Below, piece by piece: positions 34,313 to 41,661 of a stretch of DNA of 41,813 bases. The DNA comes from Streptobacillus canis. Lineage in GTDB: Bacteria > Fusobacteriota > Fusobacteriia > Fusobacteriales > Leptotrichiaceae. Position numbers and translations under genes: made by a program. The notes beneath the pieces were generated by a model that was given only the letters and a program-made list of their open reading frames with translations, was not told where the DNA came from and searched no databases. Numbering within the stretch: the stretch's first letter is position 1; every line of letters begins with the position of its first letter. The stretch is taken from NCBI RefSeq assembly GCF_009733925.1, contig NZ_WOEI01000015.1:1-41813 (forward strand), in the 5' to 3' direction.

Positions 34313-35767
34313 ATGAAATACAATGTAGGATTAGAAAATGTAAAAAATGGATTAGAAGCAGTACTAGTTTATGAAAATGAAAAAGTAGAAAATGCTGTTT
34401 TTAACAAAATGAATGAATTAGGACTTTTCTCAGGAAAAGAAGGAGAAGTTGTAATTTATAGAGACTTAGAAGATAAAGAAAAAGTTGCATTAGTAGGACT
34501 TGGAAAAAAAGAAAATATCTCTATAGAAAAAGTAAGAAGAATTTTTTATAAATTAGCAAAAGAAATGCAAGCTAAAAAAGAAGAAGAAATAAAGGTATAT
34601 ATTCCAAAATTAAATGATTTATGTACTAGAAGAACTTATGCTGCAGCTTTAGAAGGAATGACTCATGCAGAATATGTATTTGATAGATATAAATCAGAAA
34701 AAGTAAATAATAAAGAAATTACAGTAAACTTCTTTATAGATCCTGAAAAACAAGAAAGAGTAAGTGCATATATAGCTAAAATGGCTAATACTATGGAAGG
34801 TGTATTCTTTACTAGAGATTTAGTAAATATGCCATCTCAAGACCTATATCCTGAAACTTTAGCTAAATTTGCTAAAGAAAAATTAGAAACAGTAGGAGTT
34901 AAAGTTACTGTACTTGAAGAAGAAGAAATAGAAAAAATAGGAATGAAAGCATTCTTATCAGTTGCTAGAGGATCTGCAAATAGACCTAGATTTATAGTAA
35001 TGGAATACTTAAATGATAGTGATAGTTCAGAAAAATTAGCTTTAGTTGGTAAAGGTGTTACATATGATACAGGAGGATACTCTATCAAACCAAGCGAAGG
35101 TATGAAAACTATGTTCTGTGACATGGGTGGAGCAGGAACTGTAATAGGAACTATGTATGCTTTAGCTAAAAACAACATTAAAACTAATGTTTATGGAGTT
35201 GTAGCAGCTTGTGAAAACTCTATAAGCGGAAATGCATATAAACCAGGAGATGTAATAGGATCTCTTGCTGGAAAATCAATAGAAGTAGATAACACAGATG
35301 CAGAAGGAAGATTAACTCTTGCTGATGCAGTTTACTACTCTTCAACTGTATTAAAAGTAGATAAAATAATAGATCTTGCTACACTTACTGGAGCATGTCT
35401 TGTAGCATTAAATGAATTCTATACAGGAAGTGTTACTAATAATCAAGAACTATTTAATGAAGTATTAGAAGCATCTAAAAAAGCTGGAGAACCAATATGG
35501 CAATTACCAACTTCAGATGAATTTAGAGCATTAAATAATTCAAGAGTTGCAGATATTAAAAACTCTGGTGGAAGATTAGGTGGAACTATCTCTGCAGGGT
35601 TATTCATAGAAGCATTCGTAAATAAAACTCCTTGGGTACATTTAGATATAGCAGGAACTGCATATCTTTCTAAAGCATACGGGTATTTACCATTAGGAGC
35701 AACAGGAGTTCATGTTAAAACTTTAGTTGAAATGTTAGATAAACCTTGTGGTTGTCAATTAAGATAA
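34313..35767 (+). CDS. pepA: Leucyl aminopeptidase, M17 family
   Basis: Cytoplasmic two-metal aminopeptidase that releases N-terminal residues from peptides. The metal and catalytic residues lie in VGKGVTYDTGGYSIKP, FCDMGGAG, and NTDAEGRLTLADA, all complete. The N-terminal regulatory-like domain is present; the 484-residue length is normal. AGAGGA precedes ATG 34313 and a strong terminator follows. Confidence 0.96.
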   Translation: MKYNVGLENVKNGLEAVLVYENEKVENAVFNKMNELGLFSGKEGEVVIYRDLEDKEKVALVGLGKKENISIEKVRRIFYKLAKEMQAKKEEEIKVYIPKLNDLCTRRTYAAALEGMTHAEYVFDRYKSEKVNNKEITVNFFIDPEKQERVSAYIAKMANTMEGVFFTRDLVNMPSQDLYPETLAKFAKEKLETVGVKVTVLEEEEIEKIGMKAFLSVARGSANRPRFIVMEYLNDSDSSEKLALVGKGVTYDTGGYSIKPSEGMKTMFCDMGGAGTVIGTMYALAKNNIKTNVYGVVAACENSISGNAYKPGDVIGSLAGKSIEVDNTDAEGRLTLADAVYYSSTVLKVDKIIDLATLTGACLVALNEFYTGSVTNNQELFNEVLEASKKAGEPIWQLPTSDEFRALNNSRVADIKNSGGRLGGTISAGLFIEAFVNKTPWVHLDIAGTAYLSKAYGYLPLGATGVHVKTLVEMLDKPCGCQLR

Positions 35768-35773
35768 TATATA

Positions 35774-35795
35774 GGGTCTCAAAAGAGACCCTTTT
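35774..35795 (+). terminator. pepA terminator
   Basis: GGGTCTC (35774-35780), loop AAAA, GAGACCC (35785-35791), TTTT. It is the most GC-rich hairpin in the window. Confidence 0.9.
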
Positions 35796-35826
35796 ATACA
35801 AATAAATATAAAATAAGGAGATGAGC

Positions 35827-36099
35827 ATGAACAAAACGATTATTACTGTTGTAGGACTTGATAAAATAGGGATTATTGCTAAAATTTGTAATGTTTTAGC
35901 AGAAGTAGATGTTAATATTTTAGATATATCTCAATCTATACTTGATGGATATTTTAATATGATAATGATAGTTGATGTAACTAAAGCTAGCGTAACACAT
36001 AGCAAATTACAAGAAAGGCTAGATGTAATAGGAAAAGAATTAGGTATACAAATTAATGCTCAAAAAGAAGAAATTTTCCAATCTATGCATAGGGTGTAA
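35827..36099 (+). CDS. ACT-domain regulatory protein (UPF0237)
   Basis: A 90-residue single ACT domain ([34 protein letters not shown]), a small-molecule, usually amino acid, sensing fold. ATG 35827 lies six bases after AAGGAG (35815-35820); ATG 35821 would have no spacing. In many bacteria this small ACT protein is adjacent to a UPF0210/PFL gene, exactly as here, so the two probably work together. The ligand is unknown. Confidence 0.92.
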   Translation: MNKTIITVVGLDKIGIIAKICNVLAEVDVNILDISQSILDGYFNMIMIVDVTKASVTHSKLQERLDVIGKELGIQINAQKEEIFQSMHRV

Positions 36100-36101
36100 T
36101 T

Positions 36102-37457
36102 ATGAATATATTTGAGATTAATGAAACTAATAAGATGATACAAAAAGAAAATCTAGATGTAAGAACTATTACATTAGGTATTAGTTTACTAGATTGTGTA
36201 AGTGATGATTTAGATGTATTTTGTGAAAAAATAAGTAACAAAATATATGGACTTGCAAAAGATTTAGTTAAAACAGGGGAAGATATAAGTAAAGAATTTG
36301 GTATACCTATAGTAAATAAAAGAGTATCTATTACTCCAATATCTTTAGTTGCTGCAGGATGTACTAAAACTATAGATGACTATGTTAAAATAGCAAAAAC
36401 TTTAGATGCAGTTGCAGAAAAAATAGGAATAGACTTCTTAGGAGGATATTCAGCACTAGTATCTAAAGGTATGACACCTAATGAAGAACTATTTATTAGA
36501 TCTATACCAAAAGCTTTAAAAGAAACAAGATTTGTATGTTCATCTATTAATTTAGGAAGTTCAAAAATAGGATTAAATATGGATGCAGTTAAACTTGTTG
36601 GAGAAATAATTAAAGAAACTGCAGAAATTACACCAAATTCTTTTGGTTGTGCTAAATTTGTAGTATTTTGTAATGCTCCAGATGATAATCCATTTATGGC
36701 AGGAGCCTTCCACGGAGTTAGTGAAATGGACGCTACAGTACATGTGGGAGTAAGTGGTCCAGGGGTAGTTGCAAGTGCTGTAAAAGAAGCTAAAGGTGAG
36801 AGTTTTGATGAACTTTGCGAAATAATTAAGAAAATATCATTTAAAATTACAAGAGTAGGTCAACTTGTTGCAAATGAAGCATCTCGTAGATTAAATATAC
36901 CTTTTGGTATTATAGATCTATCACTTGCACCAACTCCAGCTATAGGAGATTCTATAGGAGAAGTATTAGAATTTATGGGTCTTGAAAGAGTAGGAGCACC
37001 AGGAACAACTTGTGCTTTAGCGCTTTTAAATGATTCTATTAAAAAAGGTGGAGTAATGGCAAGTTCTCATGTTGGAGGATTAAGTGGAGCATTTATTCCA
37101 GTAAGTGAAGATGCCAATATGATAGATGCAGCTAAAATGGGTGCATTAAGTCTAGAAAAATTAGAAGCTATGACTTGCGTATGTTCAGTAGGACTAGATA
37201 TGGTTGCAGTACCAGGATCTACAACTGCTGCTACACTTTCAGGTATAATAGCAGATGAAATGGCTATAGGTATGATAAATCAAAAAACTACTGCAGTTAG
37301 AATAATACCTGTAACAAATATGGAAGAAGGAGATATGGTAGAATTTGGTGGATTATTAGGAAGAGCACCAATAATGAGAGTAAATCCATATAACTGTGAA
37401 GAATTCATAAATAGAGGCGGAAGAATACCAGCCCCTATACATAGTTTCAAAAACTAA
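36102..37457 (+). CDS. UPF0210 / PFL family protein (DUF711)
   Basis: A 451-residue protein of a well-conserved family of uncertain function that is structurally related to glycyl-radical/PFL-like barrels. Typical segments: [34 protein letters not shown]-like [46 protein letters not shown], and [16 protein letters not shown]. It follows the ACT gene after two bases. A glycyl-radical enzyme activase is not nearby, and I see no glycyl-radical loop, so enzymatic function is not claimed. Confidence 0.9.
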   Translation: MNIFEINETNKMIQKENLDVRTITLGISLLDCVSDDLDVFCEKISNKIYGLAKDLVKTGEDISKEFGIPIVNKRVSITPISLVAAGCTKTIDDYVKIAKTLDAVAEKIGIDFLGGYSALVSKGMTPNEELFIRSIPKALKETRFVCSSINLGSSKIGLNMDAVKLVGEIIKETAEITPNSFGCAKFVVFCNAPDDNPFMAGAFHGVSEMDATVHVGVSGPGVVASAVKEAKGESFDELCEIIKKISFKITRVGQLVANEASRRLNIPFGIIDLSLAPTPAIGDSIGEVLEFMGLERVGAPGTTCALALLNDSIKKGGVMASSHVGGLSGAFIPVSEDANMIDAAKMGALSLEKLEAMTCVCSVGLDMVAVPGSTTAATLSGIIADEMAIGMINQKTTAVRIIPVTNMEEGDMVEFGGLLGRAPIMRVNPYNCEEFINRGGRIPAPIHSFKN

Positions 37458-37488
37458 AAAAAATAGGAGTTTAATACTCCTATTTTTT
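37458..37488. terminator. Bidirectional terminator between UPF0210 gene and histidine kinase gene
   Basis: AAAAAATAGGAGT (37458-37470) and ACTCCTATTTTTT (37476-37488) form a 13-bp stem with T-runs on both strands. The arm also encodes the last residues and stop codon of the kinase gene (37480). Confidence 0.9.
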
Positions 37489-38814
37489 AAATATTACTGT
37501 AAATTTAGTAGCTACATTAGGATTACTTTCTACAGAAATTTCCCCATTATGTAATTTAACTATTTCTTGTACTAAAGATAATCCAAGTCCTGATCCTTGA
37601 TTTTTACTTTTGTTTCTAGATTCATTTATTTGATAGAATCTATTAAATATATTAACAAGATTTTTTTCTTCTATTCCTTCACCATTATCATTAACTTCAA
37701 AATATACTTTACCATTTTTAGATGTAAGACTTACACCTATAGTGTTTCTAGTAAACTTAAGAGCGTTACTTATTAAGTTATCTATCATTCTCTCAAGCAT
37801 AATCTTATCTCCACTTATTATAATATTCTTTTGTATATTTTTAGAAAGTTTAATTCCTTTATCCTCAAAGATTATCAAGTTATCTGCTAACATATTATCA
37901 ATTAAATAAGATAAATTAATATCCATTAATTCTAAAGTAGTAGTATTTTCTATCTTAGATAACATCATAATTTGAGTAATAAGCTCTGACATTTTTTTAG
38001 ATTGTCTCTTTATTACTTCAAAAGATTCTTTAGCTTCTTCAATATTATCAGCATGTTCTAGAGAATAAGAGCTTTCTGCAAGTATAACACTTATGGGAGT
38101 TTTTAATTCATGAGAAACATTTGAGTTAAATTGTTTTTCTCTTAAATATGAACTTTCAAGTGATTCTAACATGGTGTTAAATGTATCAGCCATTTTATGT
38201 ATTTCATCACTTCCCTCTTCAAGTTCTATACGTTTAGAAAAATCCTGACTTTCGGTAATATCTAAAGCTGTATCTGAAATTACTTTAACAGGCATAAACC
38301 CTCTTTTTAGTATTTTATTTCCACCTAATATTACTAAAGATAAAAATATAGGGGCAAAAACTAATATTATTGATAACATTCTATCTCTATCTTTTGCTAA
38401 GTGATTTATAGGGTAAACTCCTCTTATCCAATAATTACTATTTTTTATCTTACTATCGTAATAATAAAATTGATAATCTTTCTTTTCGTATACTCTAACT
38501 TTATCTTCTTCTAACTTTAACTTAAGATTAAATCCTAATGGATATTTACCTGCAAGTATTTCTCCCGAATGATCATAGTTGATATAGAAAATACCTGAAT
38601 CAAAACTTTCAAATTTTTCAGGAGATTTTGCAACTTCATTAACAGCATTCTTTAATTGTCTTTGAGAAACACTCATACCTAATGTTGATGAAAGTATTAA
38701 GGCTAGAGTAACACTTGAAACCATAAGTAAAAGTATAAAAGTACTATACCAAAGATTAACTTTTAAAGTGATAGGAAGATTTCTAAATTTAGTTTTCATC
38801 TTCTTTAACCACAT
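37480..38814 (-). CDS. Sensor histidine kinase (OmpR/EnvZ-type partner)
   Basis: A membrane histidine kinase of 444 residues. Transmembrane helix 1 is about residues 21-43, a 100-residue extracytoplasmic sensor follows, transmembrane helix 2 is about 147-164, then a HAMP linker (PVKVISDTALDI...). H235 in SHELKTPISV is the phosphorylated histidine. The ATP domain has the N box NLISNALKF, G1 DNGEG and G2 GSGLGLS. It starts inside the response-regulator gene. ATG 38814 has AAGGG upstream; ATG 38799 is an alternative. The sensor domain is not recognised. Envelope or ion stress is plausible because a PepSY protein gene lies just upstream. Confidence 0.93.
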   Translation of the reverse strand: MWLKKMKTKFRNLPITLKVNLWYSTFILLLMVSSVTLALILSSTLGMSVSQRQLKNAVNEVAKSPEKFESFDSGIFYINYDHSGEILAGKYPLGFNLKLKLEEDKVRVYEKKDYQFYYYDSKIKNSNYWIRGVYPINHLAKDRDRMLSIILVFAPIFLSLVILGGNKILKRGFMPVKVISDTALDITESQDFSKRIELEEGSDEIHKMADTFNTMLESLESSYLREKQFNSNVSHELKTPISVILAESSYSLEHADNIEEAKESFEVIKRQSKKMSELITQIMMLSKIENTTTLELMDINLSYLIDNMLADNLIIFEDKGIKLSKNIQKNIIISGDKIMLERMIDNLISNALKFTRNTIGVSLTSKNGKVYFEVNDNGEGIEEKNLVNIFNRFYQINESRNKSKNQGSGLGLSLVQEIVKLHNGEISVESNPNVATKFTVIFKK

Positions 38815-39466
38815 ATCCTAATCCCTTCTTAGTATAAATAATTTGTTTTGAACCTTCTAAATCTATTTTTTTTCTAATATTTTTTATTAATACATCTATA
38901 ACATTAGAACTACCTTCATAATAAAAATCCCAAACATGATTTTTTATTTGATCTCTACTTACTATTCTATCCTTACTTTGCATTAAATACTCAAGTACTT
39001 CATATTCTTTACCAGTAAGATCAATATTAATACCATTTCTAGTAACAGTTTTTTTAGTTGTATCTAAAATTAAGTCATGTATTTTTAACTCTGATGATAC
39101 ATTATCGTATTTTCTTCTAATTATTGCTCTAACTCTTGCATTTAATTCTTCAAAGTCAAAAGGCTTGGCTAAATAATCATCAGCACCTAAATCTAGACCT
39201 TTAACTTTATCATCTATACTTACTCTTGCTGTAAGCATTAACACAGGAGTCTTATTATTCTTACTTCTCATTCTTTCAAGCACTTCAAATCCATTTAATT
39301 TAGGTAACATAACATCTAATATTACTAAATCATATGTAGCTTCACTTAAATGAAATAAGGCCTCTTCACCATCAAAAACAGAATCAACAGTATATCCATT
39401 TTTCTTTAAATATTTATTTACTATATTATTTAAATCTATTTCATCTTCAACTAAAAGTATCTTCAT
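38789..39466 (-). CDS. OmpR/PhoB-family response regulator
   Basis: A 225-residue two-domain regulator. The receiver has the acidic pair ED at residues 7-8, phosphoacceptor D51 in VILDVMLPK, the T in MLTA, and K in LAKPF. The C-terminal winged helix ends with YEVLEYLMQSKDRIVSRDQI, VIDVLIKNIRKKID and TKKGLGYVV, typical of OmpR/PhoB proteins, which bind tandem 11-bp repeats. Two such repeats (TTCAT-N6-TTCAT) occur upstream of this operon and of the PepSY gene. AAAGGATGAT precedes ATG 39466. Confidence 0.95.
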   Translation of the reverse strand: MKILLVEDEIDLNNIVNKYLKKNGYTVDSVFDGEEALFHLSEATYDLVILDVMLPKLNGFEVLERMRSKNNKTPVLMLTARVSIDDKVKGLDLGADDYLAKPFDFEELNARVRAIIRRKYDNVSSELKIHDLILDTTKKTVTRNGINIDLTGKEYEVLEYLMQSKDRIVSRDQIKNHVWDFYYEGSSNVIDVLIKNIRKKIDLEGSKQIIYTKKGLGYVVKEDEN

Positions 39467-39545
39467 ATATCATCCTTTCAAATCTTTTCTTAATTTTAAC
39501 ATAAATACAAAAAAAAGATAAGATTAACTTATCTTTTTCTAACAT
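39447..39545 (-). CDS. Possible leader peptide of the response-regulator operon
   Basis: A 32-codon frame starting at ATG 39545, with AAAGGAG (39570-39564) and GGAG (39560-39557) upstream, at longer than ideal spacing. It reads MLEKDKLILSFFCIYV and ends at a TGA 20 bases inside the regulator gene. Codons 3-11 lie within the terminator hairpin (39512-39538), so a ribosome starting here would keep that hairpin from forming. It has no family and could be chance; its position is the reason to list it. Confidence 0.3.
   Translation of the reverse strand: MLEKDKLILSFFCIYVKIKKRFERMIYEDTFS
39493..39501 (-). promoter_or_regulatory. Second, proximal promoter of the regulator operon
   Basis: On the minus strand an extended -10 TGT-TAAAAT (39501-39493), located after the terminator and about 27 bases before ATG 39466. 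It has no good -35. It would allow basal expression independent of the leader. Confidence 0.5.
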
Positions 39546-39738
39546 TATATATATTTCTCCAAACTCCTTTTCTCAATTCCCCGACCTAACCAATTTAAAT
39601 TTCAAAATATATACAAGTTTACAAAAATGAATGAACAAATATTTAGAAGTGTGTGTGTAAAACTTGTATATGTATAAGCTACCACCCTTATTTTTTGAAA
39701 TCTACTAACTCTCCTTTTTAAAACCTAAGTCTTATCAT
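39505..39738 (-). ncRNA. Structured leader or small RNA upstream of the two-component operon
   Basis: A 313-base gap between the PepSY gene and the regulator gene. A promoter at 39745-39776 would start a transcript near 39738, and the terminator ends it near 39509. Inside, TGTAAAACTTGTATAT (39656-39671) pairs with ATATACAAGTTTACA (39609-39623) with one bulged base, a stem of about 15 bp that closes a loop of about 30 bases containing a TG repeat. Two ribosome-site-like motifs (AAAAGGAGAG near 39712, AAAGGAG at 39564-39570) occur; the first has no start codon behind it. I infer either a terminated small RNA or an attenuated leader. Confidence 0.5.
39510..39538 (-). terminator. Terminator upstream of the response-regulator gene (attenuator candidate)
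   Basis: On the minus strand AAAAAGATAAG (39538-39528), loop of five, CTTATCTTTTT (39522-39512), with T continuing to 39509. It lies at the end of a leader of about 230 bases and only 46 bases before the regulator ATG. Confidence 0.75.
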
Positions 39739-39744
39739 ACTCTT

Positions 39745-39776
39745 ATTATATACACCTAAAATGAATAAAAAATGAA
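39745..39776 (-). promoter_or_regulatory. Promoter with tandem TTCAT repeats (regulator-binding site 2)
   Basis: On the minus strand TTCAT (39776-39772), six bases, TTCAT (39765-39761), ten bases, perfect TATAAT (39750-39745). There is no -35 box, as expected for an activator-dependent promoter. Same geometry as the site at 40297-40328. Confidence 0.7.
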
Positions 39777-39780
39777 CGAA

Positions 39781-40260
39781 CTAATCTTTTTCAATTTCTA
39801 ATATTTCTCCTGTGTGTGCGTCTATAACAAATGAAATTTCAACGTTTCCGTCTATTACTTCTATATCATAAACTTTTCTACCATATTCTTTGTCTAATGA
39901 AATTTCAGTGTATTTAGGATTTTTTGTATGTTTTGCAACAATTTTTTTAATCTCATTTACACTTAAAATATCAGCTTCAGAATCTAATACTTTTTTTTCA
40001 TAATCCACTTTAGTTGAAAGTACTTTACCTGTAATAGCATCAATTTTGTATTCTCTCTTAGTATTACCATCTATAATTTCAACATCCCAAACTGGATTAT
40101 TTTTAACATAATCAAGTTCAATAGAGCTTAATGATCCTTTTCTACTGTATGAAATAGCTTTATTTATAGCTTCATCTTTAGAAAATTCGACTTCTTTTTT
40201 TACATTACTAAAACTAATTAAACTAAATATTGTACAGAAAATTAATATACCTTTTTTCAC
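39781..40260 (-). CDS. Exported protein with two PepSY domains
   Basis: A 159-residue protein with a signal peptide (MKKGILIFCTIFSLISFSN), so it acts in the periplasm or as an envelope protein. Two PepSY repeats follow: residues about 25-85 (SKDEAINKAISY...YKIDAITGKVLS) and about 95-157 (SVNEIKKIVAKH...SFVIDAHTGEILEIE). PepSY domains are thought to inhibit proteases or to sense or bind ions in the envelope. GTG 40260 is chosen because AAGGAGG lies 5-6 bases before it and the signal peptide begins there. It has its own regulator-type promoter and sits upstream of the two-component genes. Confidence 0.9.
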   Translation of the reverse strand: MKKGILIFCTIFSLISFSNVKKEVEFSKDEAINKAISYSRKGSLSSIELDYVKNNPVWDVEIIDGNTKREYKIDAITGKVLSTKVDYEKKVLDSEADILSVNEIKKIVAKHTKNPKYTEISLDKEYGRKVYDIEVIDGNVEISFVIDAHTGEILEIEKD

Positions 40261-40296
40261 GTCTGCCTCCTTAACTATTTCATTCTTGATAAAACA

Positions 40297-40328
40297 AGTA
40301 TACAATTTTAAAATGAACAGAAAATGAA
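40297..40328 (-). promoter_or_regulatory. PepSY gene promoter with tandem TTCAT repeats (regulator-binding site 1)
   Basis: On the minus strand TTCAT (40328-40324), six bases, TTCAT (40317-40313), ten bases, TATACT (40302-40297). The 11-bp period and the 10-bp distance to the -10 equal the known Pho-box geometry of OmpR/PhoB-type activators. Confidence 0.75.
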
Positions 40329-40425
40329 TAGAAAGAAAATTATTTAAAATTCATTATTTTAGCTATTAATATAGGGTATAGAAAAATATATATAATAACT
40401 AAAAGTTAAAAAAGTAAAAAAATAC

Positions 40426-40454
40426 TTGAATTACATGACATTTTATGTTAAAAT
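40426..40454 (+). promoter_or_regulatory. Promoter of the rpsF-ssb-rpsR operon
   Basis: TTGAAT (40426-40431), 17-bp spacer ending TGT, TAAAAT (40449-40454), an extended -10. Confidence 0.85.
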
Positions 40455-40461
40455 TTATTTA

Positions 40462-40488
40462 CCCTGCTTTGTGGAAAATCCACTAGGG
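40462..40488 (+). ncRNA. Structured rpsF leader, candidate S6:S18 autoregulatory site
   Basis: Nested hairpin: CCCT (40462-40465) with AGGG (40485-40488), and inside it GTGGA (40471-40475) with TCCAC (40479-40483). It lies between the promoter and the rpsF ribosome site. In many bacteria the S6:S18 complex represses its own operon through a hairpin in this leader; the match here is positional and structural, not checked against the motif model. Confidence 0.5.
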
Positions 40489-40518
40489 CAAAATCCAAAG
40501 GGAAGGAGAGAAAAAGAA

Positions 40519-40800
40519 ATGACAAATTACGAAATTATGTTTATTCTTTCAACTCAATTAACAGAAGAAGAAAAAAAAGCGAATGTTGAGAAAGTAGAAG
40601 CTGTATTAACACACGCTGGAGCAACTGAAGTTAAGACTGAGATTATGGGAGATAGAAAATTAGCTTATCCAATCAAGAAAAAAGAAAATGGATACTATGT
40701 ATTAACTAAGTTTGCTATGGAAGGAACTCAATTAACTGAAGTAGAAAACAAATTAAACATATCTGAGTTCTTAATGAAATACATGATAGTAAAATTATAA
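40519..40800 (+). CDS. rpsF: 30S ribosomal protein S6
   Basis: Binds S18 and the central domain of 16S rRNA. NYEIMFILSTQLTEEEKKANVEKV, GDRKLAYPIKKKENGYYVL and the final LNISEFLMKYMIVKL are typical. 93 residues. The frame is open upstream through the promoter and leader, but GGAAGGAGAG (40501-40510) fixes ATG 40519. First gene of the classic rpsF-ssb-rpsR operon. Confidence 0.97.
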   Translation: MTNYEIMFILSTQLTEEEKKANVEKVEAVLTHAGATEVKTEIMGDRKLAYPIKKKENGYYVLTKFAMEGTQLTEVENKLNISEFLMKYMIVKL

Positions 40801-40830
40801 GGTTAAAATAAAATTATTAGGGGGAATATT

Positions 40831-41235
40831 ATGAATTACGTATCATTATTAGGAAGACTTACAAGAGACCCAGAAGTTCAATACACAGGAACAGGTAAAG
40901 CATATTTAAGATTTTCTGTTGCAGTTCAAAGAGAAGGTAATAGAGATGAAGTTGACTTTATTAACTGTGTTGCTTGGGAAAAAAGAGCAGAAACTATAGG
41001 GCAGTATTTTAAAAAAGGAAGTAGAATACTAGTTACAGGAAGATTATCAGTAAGTAGCTATGAAACAAAAGAAGGAGAAAAAAGAACATCAACAGATGTT
41101 GTTATCAATAGCTTTGAATTCATAGATTCTAAATCAGATTCTAACGGAGGCAGCAGAGAATTTACACCAAGTAGATCAGTAGAAGCTCCAAGAGAAGAAA
41201 TTCTTGTTGACGAAGAAGACGACTTCCCATTCTAA
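40831..41235 (+). CDS. ssb: Single-stranded DNA-binding protein
   Basis: Coats single-stranded DNA during replication and repair. The OB-fold begins NYVSLLGRLTRDPEVQYTGTGK, with INCVAWEKRAETIGQYFKKGS; a flexible tail ends in the acidic EEDDFPF tip that recruits partner proteins. 134 residues, short-tail form. GGGGGAA precedes ATG 40831. Its place between two ribosomal protein genes is the common arrangement. Confidence 0.97.
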   Translation: MNYVSLLGRLTRDPEVQYTGTGKAYLRFSVAVQREGNRDEVDFINCVAWEKRAETIGQYFKKGSRILVTGRLSVSSYETKEGEKRTSTDVVINSFEFIDSKSDSNGGSREFTPSRSVEAPREEILVDEEDDFPF

Positions 41236-41251
41236 GAAATAGGAGGAAGAC

Positions 41252-41485
41252 ATGAAACCAGTTGCTGAATTCAAAAAAAGAAAAAGAAGACCAAAAGTTA
41301 AATTCAAAATTGAAGATATAGATTATAAAAACGTGGATTTATTAAAAAACTTTATGAACGATAAAGGTAAAATATCTCCATCAAGAGTAACAGGGTTAGA
41401 TGCTAAAATTCAAAGAAAAATTGCAAGAGCAATTAAAAGAGCAAGACAAATAGCATTATTACCATACACAAAAATTGAAAAATAA
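41252..41485 (+). CDS. rpsR: 30S ribosomal protein S18
   Basis: Partner of S6 in the 30S platform. [19 protein letters not shown] residues, [20 protein letters not shown] and the basic [21 protein letters not shown] are diagnostic. 77 residues. AGGAGG precedes ATG 41252. An IS end follows 14 bases after its stop, so any further operon genes (rplI, dnaB in some species) are cut off. Confidence 0.96.
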   Translation: MKPVAEFKKRKRRPKVKFKIEDIDYKNVDLLKNFMNDKGKISPSRVTGLDAKIQRKIARAIKRARQIALLPYTKIEK

Positions 41486-41530
41486 GAAAATTAGTTAAAG
41501 GGGCTGTTCTGAAATAGCTCAAAAAATAAT

Positions 41531-41571
41531 GGAGAATTCTAGAATTTTTTAGAATTCTCCAATTTTTTTTT
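41531..41571 (+). terminator. Terminator just inside the IS end
   Basis: GGAGAATTCTA (41531-41541) pairs perfectly with TAGAATTCTCC (41550-41560), loop of eight, then nine T. It would end transcription entering from the rpsF operon. A shorter T-run on the other strand could also stop the transposase transcript. Confidence 0.9.
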
Positions 41572-41661
41572 GAAATAATACATTTTCTTATTAAAATTCA
41601 TATTTTTATACAACACTAAATTGAGGGTTATACCTTCATATCAAAAAAGTTAAATTTGGGA

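Noticed and set aside
39625..39636. A third TTCAT pair (ATGAATGAA) in the leader
   Set aside because: The two copies are directly adjacent, not six bases apart, and no -10 lies at the required distance.
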